A stretch of DNA of 64,000 bases from Erythrobacter sp. F6033 (GCF_023016005.1 NZ_JALKAZ010000001.1:434001-498000); one strand, 5' to 3'; positions 25,024 to 33,881 are shown, counted from the first letter of the stretch. Notes: generated by a model not told the origin, from the sequence alone. A program made the numbers and translations.

Positions 25024-25642
25024 AGTCATCGCCCTGATCGATTACGGCGCGGGCAATCTTCATTCGGTTCACAATGCATTGAAAGCGGTGGGGGCGAATG
25101 TCTCTGTCACCGCTGATCCACAAGTCGTGCGCGCAGCCGACAGGATTGTGCTGCCCGGCGTGGGATCGTTCAAAGCCTGCGCTGAAGGGCTGGCCGCGAT
25201 TGATGGCATGACCGAGGCGATGACCGAGCGTGTGCATGTAGGCGGTGCGCCGTTCCTCGGCATTTGTGTCGGCATGCAATTGCTCGCCACGCGCGGGTTG
25301 GAGCATGGCACCACCGCTGGTCTCGATTGGATTTCGGGCGAAGTGCGCCTGATCGAGCCGAGCGATCCCGCGATCAAGGTCCCGCATATGGGCTGGAACG
25401 ATGTCGCGTTGATGCCGCATGCGAAAGAGCACCCAGTGGTGGAGGAGGGCGAAGCGTATTTCCTCCACTCCTATCACTTTGCCGCCGACAATCCGCAGGA
25501 TGTGGCCGCGATGACGGACCACGGCGAAGGCCTCGTCGCGGCGGTTGCGCGCGGCAATGTTCTGGGCGTGCAATTCCACCCTGAAAAAAGCCAGGCCTAT
25601 GGCCTTGCGACCCTAACCCGCTTTCTGGAGTGGAATATATGA
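25016..25642 (+). CDS. hisH: Imidazole glycerol phosphate synthase, glutaminase subunit
   Basis: 208 residues. The class I amidotransferase triad is visible: Gly-Ile-Cys-Val-Gly-Met-Gln for the nucleophile Cys, and Phe-His-Pro-Glu-Lys-Ser for His and Glu. It supplies ammonia to HisF from glutamine (EC 4.3.2.10 complex). The start overlaps the YciI gene by 8 bases and the stop overlaps hisA by ATGA. Confidence 0.97.
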   Translation: MAEVIALIDYGAGNLHSVHNALKAVGANVSVTADPQVVRAADRIVLPGVGSFKACAEGLAAIDGMTEAMTERVHVGGAPFLGICVGMQLLATRGLEHGTTAGLDWISGEVRLIEPSDPAIKVPHMGWNDVALMPHAKEHPVVEEGEAYFLHSYHFAADNPQDVAAMTDHGEGLVAAVARGNVLGVQFHPEKSQAYGLATLTRFLEWNI

Positions 25643-26367
25643 TTGTGTTTCCGGCCATCGACCTGAAAGCTGGCCAAGTCGTGCGCCTGTCCGAAGGCGA
25701 TATGGACCGCGCGACTGTCTATGGTGACAACCCGGCAGCGCAGGCGATGATTTTTGCTGAGGCCGGTTCTCAGCATCTCCACGTGGTCGATCTGGACGGT
25801 AGCTTTGCCGGAGCGACACAGAACCGGGAAGCTGTCGAAGCGATCATCAAGGAGTTTCCCGGCCACGTTCAACTGGGCGGCGGTATCCGCGATCGCGCAG
25901 GCGTCGAAGGCTGGTTCAAACTCGGCGTGTCGCGCGTTGTGATGGGTTCTGCCGCGCTCAAAGACCCCGAATTCGTGAAAGATATGGCGAAGGAATGGGA
26001 GGGCGGCATTGTCGTCGCAGTCGATGCCAAAGACGGCATGGTCGCGACCGAGGGCTGGGCTGAAGTGTCCGATGTGCCTGTGGTCGATCTCGCCCGCCGG
26101 TTCGAGGATGCAGGTGTTGCCAGCCTGCTCTTCACCGATATTGGCCGCGATGGCTTACTGAAAGGCGTGAATATCGATGCGACCGTCGAGCTGGCGCGGC
26201 AGGTTGATATTCCTGTGATCGCCAGCGGCGGGGTCAAAGGCATTGATGACATTCACGTCCTTTCGCTCAATGCCAAAGAAGGCATCGAAGGCGTCATCAC
26301 AGGCCGCGCGCTGTATGAAGGCAAGCTGGATCTGGCGGCGGCGATTGCGATGGGCGCGCGCGCCTAA
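25639..26367 (+). CDS. hisA: Phosphoribosylformimino-5-aminoimidazole carboxamide ribotide isomerase
   Basis: 242 residues from the ATG at 25639, which overlaps the hisH stop. TIM-barrel features: Pro-Ala-Ile-Asp-Leu-Lys with the first catalytic Asp, Gly-Gly-Gly-Ile-Arg, Thr-Asp-Ile-Gly-Arg-Asp-Gly with the second catalytic Asp, and Ala-Ser-Gly-Gly-Val. It catalyses the Amadori rearrangement in histidine synthesis (EC 5.3.1.16). Confidence 0.97.
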   Translation: MIVFPAIDLKAGQVVRLSEGDMDRATVYGDNPAAQAMIFAEAGSQHLHVVDLDGSFAGATQNREAVEAIIKEFPGHVQLGGGIRDRAGVEGWFKLGVSRVVMGSAALKDPEFVKDMAKEWEGGIVVAVDAKDGMVATEGWAEVSDVPVVDLARRFEDAGVASLLFTDIGRDGLLKGVNIDATVELARQVDIPVIASGGVKGIDDIHVLSLNAKEGIEGVITGRALYEGKLDLAAAIAMGARA

Positions 26368-26370
26368 CCG

Positions 26371-26634
26371 ATGTCCATCGAGGATATCGCCTTACTCGGA
26401 TTTTTCGGTATTATCGTTGTAACGGTGATCGATTGGCTGCGCGGGAAGACAGCGATTGGCAGATTGCAGCTGACCATAGAGAGCGATCCCGAAAAGTACT
26501 GGATGGCGCTGGTAGTTTATTTCAATATGGCTTTCGCGCTGTTCTGGCTGGCGGGGCAGGTGGCCGAGAGCGAGGCAAAAAGCATTCAAGAAGCGGGAGT
26601 GCAAACCGTGGCATTGGGAGTGGTTGATCAATGA
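26371..26634 (+). CDS. Small two-helix membrane protein within the his operon
   Basis: 87 residues with hydrophobic segments at about residues 6-22 and 44-62, a Lys/Arg-bearing loop between them, and a polar tail. I recognise no domain. It starts 3 bases after hisA and its stop overlaps the next small membrane gene by ATGA, so it is translated with the his genes. The role is unknown; a link to histidine synthesis is not supported beyond position. Confidence 0.65.
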   Translation: MSIEDIALLGFFGIIVVTVIDWLRGKTAIGRLQLTIESDPEKYWMALVVYFNMAFALFWLAGQVAESEAKSIQEAGVQTVALGVVDQ

Positions 26635-26930
26635 CCCGCCTGATCGGTTCGCTCTTTCTCGGTCTGACATTCCTTGCAGGCATCACGGTAGCGACGCTGG
26701 AGATCGCGCTGATCAATATGGTTGTGTTTCTGGTGCTTGCACTCGGCGTGGCCAAATTTCTTGCGCCGCGCTTTGGTCAGGAAGGATTGGTCTACGGCAT
26801 GGCGGGCGCATTCTTCGTTAGCTTTCTGTGGCCCTACGCCATGATCTTTGCGAGTGATGGCTGTTCGGGTGACGAATGCCTTGCCGAAGGCGAGAGCCGC
26901 ACAATCATCCTGGAGCCGATGGAACAATGA
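26631..26930 (+). CDS. Small membrane protein coupled to hisF
   Basis: 99 residues with three hydrophobic segments at about 3-22, 24-43 and 54-73, then a short acidic tail with two cysteines (Asp-Gly-Cys-Ser-Gly-Asp-Glu-Cys). No known domain. Its start overlaps the upstream small membrane gene and its stop overlaps the hisF start, both as ATGA. The coupling suggests a fixed ratio with HisF. The function is unknown. Confidence 0.65.
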   Translation: MTRLIGSLFLGLTFLAGITVATLEIALINMVVFLVLALGVAKFLAPRFGQEGLVYGMAGAFFVSFLWPYAMIFASDGCSGDECLAEGESRTIILEPMEQ

Positions 26931-27709
26931 CAGTCCGTATTCGAGTGATCCCCTGCCTCGACGTCGCTGAAGGGCGCGTGGTGAAAGGTGTGAACTTTGT
27001 CGATCTGAAAGACGCGGGCGATCCTGTTGAGCAGGCACGCGCCTATGATGCGGCGGGTGCGGATGAGCTGTGCTTCCTCGACATTTCCGCAAGCCACGAA
27101 GGGCGCGGGACATTGCTCGATATTGTGAAGCGCACCGCAGAGGTGTGTTTTATGCCGCTGACCGTCGGCGGCGGTGTGCGCAGTGTTGAGGATGCGCGTG
27201 CGCTCTTGCTCGCAGGGGCTGACAAGGTTGCGATCAATTCCGCAGCAGTCGCGCGGCCTGAACTGGTGAGCGAAATTGCGGCCCAGTTCGGCAGCCAATG
27301 CGTTGTTGCCAGCGTCGATGCGCGCCGCGTGATCCTGCCCATTGGCGAAGCGCTGCCCTATTGGGAGATATTCACCCATGGCGGGCGCAAATCGACCGGG
27401 ATCAACGCGGTTGAGTACGGGAAAAAAGTCGCTGATCTGGGCGCGGGCGAATTGCTCGTCACCAGCATGGACGGCGACGGGACAAAGGCCGGATATGATC
27501 TCGAACTGACCCGCACGATTGCCGACGCCGTAAGCGTTCCCGTGATCGCGAGTGGAGGCGTCGGGACGCTGGATCATCTTGTCGATGGAGTGACCAAAGG
27601 CCATGCGAGCGCGGTTCTGGCGGCGTCGATTTTCCACTTTGGCGAGCACACCATCACCGAAGCGCACGAAGCCTTGCGAGCCGCAGGCTTGCCCGCGCGC
27701 GGTGTTTGA
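26927..27709 (+). CDS. hisF: Imidazole glycerol phosphate synthase, cyclase subunit
   Basis: 260 residues from the ATG at 26927. The HisF barrel is clear: Ile-Pro-Cys-Leu-Asp-Val with the first catalytic [22 protein letters not shown] with the second Asp, and Ala-Ser-Gly-Gly-Val-Gly. With HisH it forms IGP and AICAR. The start overlaps the preceding small membrane gene. Confidence 0.97.
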   Translation: MTVRIRVIPCLDVAEGRVVKGVNFVDLKDAGDPVEQARAYDAAGADELCFLDISASHEGRGTLLDIVKRTAEVCFMPLTVGGGVRSVEDARALLLAGADKVAINSAAVARPELVSEIAAQFGSQCVVASVDARRVILPIGEALPYWEIFTHGGRKSTGINAVEYGKKVADLGAGELLVTSMDGDGTKAGYDLELTRTIADAVSVPVIASGGVGTLDHLVDGVTKGHASAVLAASIFHFGEHTITEAHEALRAAGLPARGV

Positions 27710-27724
27710 GGGAAAAGCTAAGCC

Positions 27725-28039
27725 ATGAGCACTTTGGAACGCCTCGAAAAAACCATCGCCGCGCGGCGCGAAGCCTCGCCCGACAGCAGCTATGTCGCGA
27801 AACTCAACGCGAAAGGCGTGGCGAAGATCGCGCAAAAGGTCGGCGAGGAAGCCACCGAAACCGTGATCGCGGCCGTTTCTGGCAGCAATGAAGAACTCGT
27901 CGGCGAAAGCGCCGATCTGCTGTTCCATCTGATGGTTTTGCTGAACGCAAAAGGCGTGTCGTTTGACCATGTGCTGGGCGAACTGGACCGGCGCGAGGGG
28001 CTTTCCGGCCTCGACGAAAAAGCATCACGTACGGAGTAA
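27725..28039 (+). CDS. hisE: Phosphoribosyl-ATP diphosphatase
   Basis: 104 residues, a stand-alone HisE of the all-alpha NTP pyrophosphatase fold. The metal-binding Glu/Asp residues are in Lys-Val-Gly-Glu-Glu-Ala-x-Glu-Thr and Gly-Glu-Ser-Ala-Asp-Leu. It hydrolyses phosphoribosyl-ATP (EC 3.6.1.31), the second histidine step. It lies 15 bases after hisF and 3 bases before the HIT gene. Confidence 0.95.
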   Translation: MSTLERLEKTIAARREASPDSSYVAKLNAKGVAKIAQKVGEEATETVIAAVSGSNEELVGESADLLFHLMVLLNAKGVSFDHVLGELDRREGLSGLDEKASRTE

Positions 28040-28042
28040 ACC

Positions 28043-28423
28043 ATGCCGATTGATCCGACGCTGCCCTATGACGATGACAACATCTTTGCGAAGATCCTGC
28101 GCGGGGAAATCCCCTCCAACAAAGTCTACGAAGACGAATGGGCCTTCGCGTTTGAAGATATCAATCCGCAGGCTGAAGTGCACACGCTGGTGATCCCGAA
28201 AGGGCGCTATGTCAGCTGGGACGATTTCTCGGCCAAAGCATCCAACGAAGAGATCGGCGGCTTTGTCCGCGCAGTGGGCGAAGTGGCCCGGATGAAGGGC
28301 CTCGTTGAACCGGGTTACCGGATGATGGCCAATATCGGCGCGCACGGCGGACAGGAAGTCCCCCACCTGCACGTGCACATCTTCGGTGGACAGCCTTTAG
28401 GACCGATGATCTGGAGAAAATGA
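28043..28423 (+). CDS. HIT family (HinT-like) nucleotide hydrolase
   Basis: 126 residues. The histidine triad His-Leu-His-Val-His-Ile-Phe is near the C-terminus, with Ile-Phe-Ala-Lys-Ile-Leu-Arg-Gly-Glu-Ile-Pro-Ser at the start and Ile-Pro-Lys-Gly-Arg-Tyr in the middle. HinT proteins hydrolyse AMP-lysine-type phosphoramidates. Its place directly after hisE is common in alphaproteobacteria. Confidence 0.94.
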   Translation: MPIDPTLPYDDDNIFAKILRGEIPSNKVYEDEWAFAFEDINPQAEVHTLVIPKGRYVSWDDFSAKASNEEIGGFVRAVGEVARMKGLVEPGYRMMANIGAHGGQEVPHLHVHIFGGQPLGPMIWRK

Positions 28424-28519
28424 GTTTCGTCGTGCGCGAGACTCGTTTCACCTTCGTTCATGCCCCCAAACACAAACGCCGCTTTGCAGCGATTCTCCGC
28501 TGCGCTAGATGGTGCTGTA

Positions 28520-28978
28520 ATGGTTAACCCAACTCCTCCCGGCGGCGTGTTCGATGGCCCGCGGCATCTTTATGCGGTGCGCGTCTATTACGAAGACACC
28601 GATCTTTCCGGCATTACCTATCACGCGAATTACCTGCGTTGGTTCGAGCGCGCGCGCTCCGATCTTTTGCGGATGCTGGAGATTGACCAGCGCGCCGAAA
28701 TCGAAGCAGGCGCAGAAGGTGGGGCCTATGCTGTTTCTGAAATCCACCTCAAATATCTCCGCCCGGCCAAGCTCGATGATGATGTCGTGATCGAAACCAT
28801 TTGCACAGAGCTGGGCGCGGCGAGCTGCCGGATGCACCAGATTGCACGGCGCGGGGATGAGAAGCTTTGTGAAGCGACCTTGCGCGTTGGCTATATCTCG
28901 CTTTCAGGGCGTCCCAAACGCCAGCCCGCGCCGTGGCGCGACGCATTCCAATCTTTCATGGACCAAGAGGCCTCATGA
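28520..28978 (+). CDS. ybgC: YbgC-type acyl-CoA thioesterase
   Basis: 152 residues from the ATG at 28520; an in-frame ATG at 28460 would add 20 residues that do not look like the family, and neither start has a strong ribosome binding site. The hot-dog fold signature Val-Tyr-Tyr-Glu-Asp-Thr-Asp-Leu-Ser-Gly and Tyr-His-Ala-Asn-Tyr-Leu-Arg-Trp-Phe-Glu-Arg-Ala-Arg is present. The family hydrolyses acyl-CoA and is linked to phospholipid work near the Tol-Pal complex. Its stop overlaps the tolQ start by ATGA. Confidence 0.92.
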   Translation: MVNPTPPGGVFDGPRHLYAVRVYYEDTDLSGITYHANYLRWFERARSDLLRMLEIDQRAEIEAGAEGGAYAVSEIHLKYLRPAKLDDDVVIETICTELGAASCRMHQIARRGDEKLCEATLRVGYISLSGRPKRQPAPWRDAFQSFMDQEAS

Positions 28979-29676
28979 CACTTACGCTTCAAATACTCGC
29001 CGCTGCTCCGACGACGCGGCTCGATCCGCTCGAACTGTTTTTGGACGCGGATATCGTGGTTCAGGCCGTAATGGCGGGCTTGTTATTGGCCAGCCTTTGG
29101 GTCTGGACGATCATCGTTTCATTCACGCTGCGGATGAACCGGATGGAAGGGCGTTCCCGCCAATACGAAGCCGATTTCTGGGAAACGCGCGATCGCGAAG
29201 CTTTGCTGACAAAACAGCAACGCCGCGAAGTCGCCTCGGCCCGCGTGGCCTCCGCTGGTCTCGATGAATGGAAGCGTTCGACATCAGGCTCTACGATTGA
29301 CACAGGCGCTGCGCGTGACCGCATCAATGCCGCGATGGAGGGGCAGGTCGCGCACGAAGCAGACGAGCTCGCCGGCCGGCTGAACTTTCTCGCCACCACC
29401 GGATCGGTTGCGCCATTTGTCGGCCTGTTCGGCACCGTCTGGGGCATCATGAACAGCTTTTTCCAGATCGGCGCGCAGGAAAGCTCCTCTCTCGCCGTGG
29501 TTGCACCTGGTATTTCCGAGGCGCTGTTTGCGACGGCCATAGGTCTGTTCGCCGCCATTCCTGCGGTTATCGCTTACAACCGGTTCTCCAACCGCGTGAA
29601 CCGTTATGAGGCAAAGCTGCAACGCTTCGCTGATAAGGTGCATGCGGGCTTAAGCCGCGAGCTGGATAAGAAATAA
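28975..29676 (+). CDS. tolQ: Tol-Pal system proton channel subunit TolQ
   Basis: 233 residues from the ATG at 28975. Three membrane helices of the ExbB/TolQ type; the long second and third helices carry Gly-Leu-Phe-Gly-Thr-Val-Trp-Gly-Ile-Met and Ala-Thr-Ala-Ile-Gly-Leu-Phe-Ala-Ala-Ile-Pro-Ala-Val. With TolR it uses the proton gradient to drive TolA, keeping the outer membrane tied in at division. Start and stop overlap the neighbouring genes. Confidence 0.96.
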   Translation: MTLTLQILAAAPTTRLDPLELFLDADIVVQAVMAGLLLASLWVWTIIVSFTLRMNRMEGRSRQYEADFWETRDREALLTKQQRREVASARVASAGLDEWKRSTSGSTIDTGAARDRINAAMEGQVAHEADELAGRLNFLATTGSVAPFVGLFGTVWGIMNSFFQIGAQESSSLAVVAPGISEALFATAIGLFAAIPAVIAYNRFSNRVNRYEAKLQRFADKVHAGLSRELDKK

Positions 29677-30119
29677 TGGGGATGGGGCTCGCCTCTTCTC
29701 GCTCCGGTCGCCGCTCTCGCCGCGCGCCTATGTCGGAGATCAACGTCACGCCGTTTGTGGACGTGATGTTGGTGTTGCTGATCATCTTTATGGTCACTGC
29801 GCCGCTTCTGGCGGTGGGTGTCCCGATTGAACTGCCCGATAGCCGCGCCAACGCTGTGGAGCAGACACCCGAGCAAATCACCATCTCCGTCGACAGTGAC
29901 GGGGTGATCTACATTGACAGCGAAGCCGTTCCTACAGGCGGTTTCCCCGCTGCACTCGCGGCGATTGATCGTCAGGCTAATGGCGAGTTGCCGATCATCG
30001 TGTTCCGCGGAGATCGCGCGGTCGAATACGGGCGCACCATGGCTGTTCTGGGCGAATTAAACCGCGCAGGCTTTACCAATATATCGCTGGTCACCAGCGG
30101 TTCAGTCTCGCCGCCATAG
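29676..30119 (+). CDS. tolR: Tol-Pal system protein TolR (ExbD/TolR family)
   Basis: 147 residues. A basic cytoplasmic head and the signature Met-Ser-Glu-Ile-Asn-Val-Thr-Pro-Phe-Val-Asp-Val-Met-Leu-Val-Leu lead into the single helix with the proton-carrying Asp. The rest is a periplasmic domain with two beta-alpha units. The ATG shares one base with the tolQ stop (TAATG). Confidence 0.95.
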   Translation: MGMGLASSRSGRRSRRAPMSEINVTPFVDVMLVLLIIFMVTAPLLAVGVPIELPDSRANAVEQTPEQITISVDSDGVIYIDSEAVPTGGFPAALAAIDRQANGELPIIVFRGDRAVEYGRTMAVLGELNRAGFTNISLVTSGSVSPP

Positions 30120-30130
30120 CCTTGGGCAGT

Positions 30131-30961
30131 ATGGGAGAGGTGACCACCCCCGATAGCGGTATGTTCCGCAAAGAGGATAGCATCGCGCTGCCGATTGCGA
30201 TTGCGCTGCATGTCGCGGTCGCAGCGGTGCTTGTGCTTCAGCCCGTGCGCGAAGAGGTTATGGAAATCCCGCGAAGCATGAATGTTAGCCTCGCAACAGA
30301 AGTCAGTCTGGAGGCGACCGCGCCCGAGCCGGTGCTGGAAAGCAGCGCCGCGATTGCGCCGGTGCTGGGCGAAGAGCTTGCGCCTGACAGCACCGAGACA
30401 CCGGCCGAGGTCGTGCCGGAAACGCCCCCACCGCCCCCCGTCAACGTGACACGTCGGAATACAACGACACCGTCAACAACCCCGCCGCGCGACCGTTCGC
30501 GGCCTGATCGCACACCACCAAAACCTTCGCCAACGCCGGCGCGCGCCGCCGAACGTGGCGGTGGTAGCCGGATTGGCGATGATTTCCTTCCAGGGCAGGG
30601 CAGTTCGACGACGACAACAGAGACGCGCGCGCCAGCTGCAACGTTCGGTCGGAAGGAGCGCGCCGATCTTGCTTCAGCGATCTCACGACAGCTTAAGCGC
30701 AGATGGGATGCGCCAAACGGCATTGAGGTGGAGAAACTTGTCTCTATCGTGCGATGGAATTTGAACAAAGACGGCTCTATTCGAGGCACGCCGACGTGCA
30801 AAACCGTCCCCAGCAGCATAACACCCTCTAACAGACCGCAAGCGGGCCTCCACTGTGACCGCGCAATCCGCGCGGTTCGGCGCGCTGCGCCTTTTAACTT
30901 ACCCGAGCAGTTCTATAGTCGTTGGGACGATCTCGAATGGCAATTCGACAGAAGGCTTTGA
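30131..30961 (+). CDS. tolA: TolA-like energy transducer of the Tol-Pal system
   Basis: 276 residues from the ATG at 30131; a TTG nine bases earlier is less likely. One helix near the N-terminus (about residues 20-38) anchors it in the inner membrane. A Pro/Thr/Arg-rich middle (residues 60-170, with a run of prolines) spans the periplasm, and a C-terminal domain of about 90 residues contains Ala-Ile-Ser-Arg-Gln-Leu-Lys-Arg-Arg-Trp-Asp and Leu-Asn-Lys-Asp-Gly-Ser. The middle is not the alanine-rich coil of E. coli TolA, so the gene name rests on C-domain features and position between tolR and tolB. Confidence 0.85.
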   Translation: MGEVTTPDSGMFRKEDSIALPIAIALHVAVAAVLVLQPVREEVMEIPRSMNVSLATEVSLEATAPEPVLESSAAIAPVLGEELAPDSTETPAEVVPETPPPPPVNVTRRNTTTPSTTPPRDRSRPDRTPPKPSPTPARAAERGGGSRIGDDFLPGQGSSTTTTETRAPAATFGRKERADLASAISRQLKRRWDAPNGIEVEKLVSIVRWNLNKDGSIRGTPTCKTVPSSITPSNRPQAGLHCDRAIRAVRRAAPFNLPEQFYSRWDDLEWQFDRRL

Positions 30962-30963
30962 TA

Positions 30964-32376
30964 ATGAAATTGACTGTTTTTCTTGCAGCATTGGCGGGCC
31001 TGATGGCGGCTCCGGCGCTTGCGCAAAATCAGGATCTAGGGGAGCCTTTGGCAGAAGGCGGCGATGTCGCTGATGTCGCACTGGATGGCGAAGAGATCGA
31101 AGATGATGGTCCGCTGCGCGGCACCGTTACCGATGAAAGCGACTGGTCCGATATCGGCATTGCGATCCCTGCCTTTGCGACAAACCGCAACCGCACCACC
31201 GCCGCCAATGTCGATGGCACCGAAGCGCTGGGCCGCGAGATTTCCCGCGTTATCGCAGCCAACCTTCGCAACAATGGTCTGTTCAAGCCGGTCGGCCCAG
31301 ACAGCTTGCCTCAACCGAGCTTTCCGCAGATCAAATCGCCTGCTTTCGGCACATGGAGCGGGCGGGGCGCGGAAATGCTGGTGCATGGTTATGTTGTCGC
31401 GCAAGACAACGGCACACTCGTTGTCGGCTGTTATCTCTACGACGTCGCGCTTCAGGATGAACTGATCCGTGAAGGATACGAAGTGCGTCCGGCCGATTGG
31501 CGGCGCGCGGCGCATAAATGCTCCGACCTTGTCTATTCGCGCCTGACCGGGGAAAGCCCGTTCTTCGACAGCCGGATCGCATATATTGCCGAAACCGGGC
31601 CCAAGGATAAGCGCGTCAAACGCCTCGCCGTGATGGACAGCGACGGCGCGAACCACCGCTTCCTGACTTTGGGCAGCGCCACTGCGCTCACTCCGCGCTA
31701 TTCACCCGACTATTCGAAGATCATGTATCTGTCTTATGTAGACGGCAATCCGCGCATCTATGTCTATGATATCGGCAGCGGTAAACAGACACTGGTGACC
31801 GAAAACAGCAACCCGACGCTCGCGCCGCGCTGGTCGCCCGATGGCCGCCATGTTCTGTATTCGATGGCGGTTGCCGGCAACACTGATATTTACCGCGTGC
31901 CTGTCACTGGCGGGCGCTCGGTGCGGCTCACCAATACGCCGGGCATCGATATTGGTGGATCGTATTCCCCAGATGGCTCTAGAATCGTGTTTGAAAGCGA
32001 TCGTTCAGGCACACAGCAATGCTATGTGATGGATGCTGACGGTTCGAACCAGAAACGCATCAGCTTTTCCGGTGGTCGCTGTGCGACGCCGGAATGGAGC
32101 CCACGCGGAGACCAGATCGCGTTCACCCGCATCGCTGGTGATTTCAACGTCGCGGTGATGTCGCCCAGCGGTCGCGGCATGCGTGTGCTGACGCGCGGCT
32201 GGCAGGACGAAGCGCCGACATGGGCGCCCAATGGCCGGATCATCCAGTTCTTCCGCACGACCCGCAATTCGGGGCGTTCTGCCCTGTGGCAGGTTGATCT
32301 TACAGGTGACAATGAGCGCCGTCTGCCCACTCCCGTCGATGCATCTGACCCCGCTTGGGGGCCGATCAGAGATTGA
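30964..32376 (+). CDS. tolB: Tol-Pal system beta-propeller protein TolB
   Basis: 470 residues from the ATG at 30964, 3 bases after the tolA stop. A cleavable signal ends Ala-Pro-Ala-Leu-Ala-Gln. The N-terminal domain (to about residue 200) is followed by six propeller blades with repeated Ser-Pro-Asp-Gly and Tyr-Ser-Pro-Asp motifs (for example Arg-Trp-Ser-Pro-Asp-Gly-Arg). It is periplasmic, binding Pal and TolA. A short hairpin lies between it and pal. Confidence 0.96.
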   Translation: MKLTVFLAALAGLMAAPALAQNQDLGEPLAEGGDVADVALDGEEIEDDGPLRGTVTDESDWSDIGIAIPAFATNRNRTTAANVDGTEALGREISRVIAANLRNNGLFKPVGPDSLPQPSFPQIKSPAFGTWSGRGAEMLVHGYVVAQDNGTLVVGCYLYDVALQDELIREGYEVRPADWRRAAHKCSDLVYSRLTGESPFFDSRIAYIAETGPKDKRVKRLAVMDSDGANHRFLTLGSATALTPRYSPDYSKIMYLSYVDGNPRIYVYDIGSGKQTLVTENSNPTLAPRWSPDGRHVLYSMAVAGNTDIYRVPVTGGRSVRLTNTPGIDIGGSYSPDGSRIVFESDRSGTQQCYVMDADGSNQKRISFSGGRCATPEWSPRGDQIAFTRIAGDFNVAVMSPSGRGMRVLTRGWQDEAPTWAPNGRIIQFFRTTRNSGRSALWQVDLTGDNERRLPTPVDASDPAWGPIRD

Positions 32377-32445
32377 TCCGTTTGAATTGAAACCAACCGG
32401 GCTTTTGGCCCGAACACCGAAGGCAGTTTTCGAAAGGATAAGATT

Positions 32446-32964
32446 ATGAATTCGATGAAAGCCACAATGCTGCTGGTCGCGTCAGCCACCGCGCTTGCCG
32501 CCTGCTCGAAAAAGCCGCCGGAAGAGCTTCCGCCCGCTCCAATCACTTCGCCAACCCCGGCGCCGATTGACAACACGCCGAACCAGTCCGGCCCGATTGT
32601 TGGCTCGCAGGAACACTTTGCAGGGGCTGTGGGCAGCTCAACCGTGATCTATTTCGATACGGACCGCTTCAACATCGATAGCTCCGATGCTGCCGCGCTT
32701 CAGGCGCAGGCGCAGTATTTCGCGCAATATCCGCAGCTGACCTTCACCGTCGAAGGACACGCCGATGAACGCGGTACACGCGAATACAACCTTGCTTTGG
32801 GTGAGCGCCGCGCAAATGCGGCGAAAAACTATCTCGTCAGTCTGGGTGTCGGCGCAAACCGTATCCGCACGGTCAGCTTTGGTAAGGAACGCCCGGTTGC
32901 GCTGGCATCGAACGCAGCGGCTTGGGCGCAGAACCGTCGCGCCGCGAGCATCATCATCAATTAA
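32446..32964 (+). CDS. pal: Peptidoglycan-associated lipoprotein Pal
   Basis: 172 residues. The lipoprotein signal ends in Leu-Ala-Ala-Cys, followed by a Pro-rich linker and an OmpA-type domain: Ile-Tyr-Phe-Asp-Thr-Asp-Arg-Phe, Val-Glu-Gly-His-Ala-Asp-Glu-Arg-Gly-Thr, and Leu-Gly-Glu-Arg-Arg-Ala. It binds peptidoglycan from the outer membrane. AGGATAAG precedes the ATG. It is the last gene of the ybgC-tol-pal run. Confidence 0.97.
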   Translation: MNSMKATMLLVASATALAACSKKPPEELPPAPITSPTPAPIDNTPNQSGPIVGSQEHFAGAVGSSTVIYFDTDRFNIDSSDAAALQAQAQYFAQYPQLTFTVEGHADERGTREYNLALGERRANAAKNYLVSLGVGANRIRTVSFGKERPVALASNAAAWAQNRRAASIIIN

Positions 32965-32982
32965 TCGGTAAAATCCGCGTGA

Positions 32983-33144
32983 TTAGCTGTTCAGGCCGGG
33001 CGCGAGCTCGGCCTGAATTACAAACGGCTGGATCGGAGCCGCGTCTGATCCGCCTGCGCCAACCATACCGTTCACCGATGCGAGGCTGAGCACTGCCAGT
33101 GCAAGCACCGAAAAAAGGCTGGATAGGGCGAGTTGTTGGCTCAT
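32983..33144 (-). CDS. Small 53-residue protein with an N-terminal hydrophobic helix
   Basis: A frame from the ATG at 33142-33144 to TAA at 32983-32985 encodes 53 residues. A hydrophobic stretch of about 20 residues at the N-terminus (Leu-Ala-Leu-Ser-Ser-Leu-Phe-Ser-Val-Leu-Ala-Leu-Ala-Val-Leu) could be a signal or an anchor. A Gly/Pro-containing polar tail follows. GAGAC lies about 8 bases before the ATG. It is antisense to the sequence after pal, and its 3' end overlaps the inverted repeat there. The function is unknown. Confidence 0.5.
   Translation of the reverse strand: MSQQLALSSLFSVLALAVLSLASVNGMVGAGGSDAAPIQPFVIQAELAPGLNS
32990..33017 (+). terminator. Inverted repeat downstream of pal, possible terminator
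   Basis: A 9-bp perfect stem (32990-32998 with 33009-33017) with a 10-base loop lies 25 bases after the pal stop. There is no T run, so it is a weak intrinsic terminator at best. It also overlaps the end of a small reverse-strand frame. Confidence 0.45.
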
Positions 33145-33317
33145 CAGGGTCTCACATTATGCGGGATCGAAAGACCCGATACCGCAGATTTGTAAACGTT
33201 GTATTGCAATGCAACATTTCACTTCGCAACTGGTTCCCTGTATTGATTGCATTGGCTTTCCTCGCCACCTCGCCTAGGTGAATCGCAATATGTCATCGAC
33301 TAACAACACAGCTTCCC

Positions 33318-33851
33318 ATGCCTAAGGCGCGCCGGTCCGACGATTGGGGTTTTCCCCGCTGGCGTTCGTATGAATCCTCGCGCGAAACCGTGGCTCAGCG
33401 TGAGTGCGATCGGCATGGCTGCGGCGAGCCGGGCCTATGCCCCGCGCCCAAATCGCCAAACAACCCAGACAAATGGTATTTCTGCCAAAAGCATGCCGCG
33501 GAATACAACAAGGGCTGGGACTATTTCGAAGGTCTCGACAAAGAGGAAAAGGAGCAGCGCGCCAAATCCGAACGGCAGGAAAGCGCTGGCTATGCCGAGG
33601 CTTCGCATTACGGGTGGACCGGATCGGGCGATGGCAGCCGCAGCGCGGACGAGATGATGGCGCTTGAGGTGCTGGAGCTTGAAGCTGATGCCGATTACCC
33701 CGCGATCAAGAAAGCGTACCGCGCCAAAGCCAAGGAAGTGCATCCCGACGTGAAGCCGGGTGATGAAGAGGCGGCCAAGCAATTCCAGGCCATCCAAGTC
33801 AGCTACGAAGTGCTCCGCGCCGCCGAAGAGCGCCGCAGCTGGAAAGGCTGA
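33318..33851 (+). CDS. J-domain (DnaJ-like) protein
   Basis: 177 residues. The C-terminal 65 residues are a J domain: Ala-Leu-Glu-Val-Leu-Glu-Leu, Lys-Lys-Ala-Tyr-Arg-Ala-Lys-Ala-Lys, then the His-Pro-Asp triad and Phe-Gln-Ala-Ile-Gln-Val-Ser-Tyr-Glu-Val-Leu. The N-terminal part has Cys-Asp-Arg-His-Gly-Cys, a further Cys, and Cys-Gln-Lys-His, which could bind a metal ion. A J domain at the C-terminus, without the zinc and substrate domains of DnaJ, marks a specialised DnaK co-chaperone. The client is unknown. Confidence 0.9.
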   Translation: MPKARRSDDWGFPRWRSYESSRETVAQRECDRHGCGEPGLCPAPKSPNNPDKWYFCQKHAAEYNKGWDYFEGLDKEEKEQRAKSERQESAGYAEASHYGWTGSGDGSRSADEMMALEVLELEADADYPAIKKAYRAKAKEVHPDVKPGDEEAAKQFQAIQVSYEVLRAAEERRSWKG

Positions 33852-33881
33852 TTTCGGCTACCCCACAATCTGGAGAGTAAA

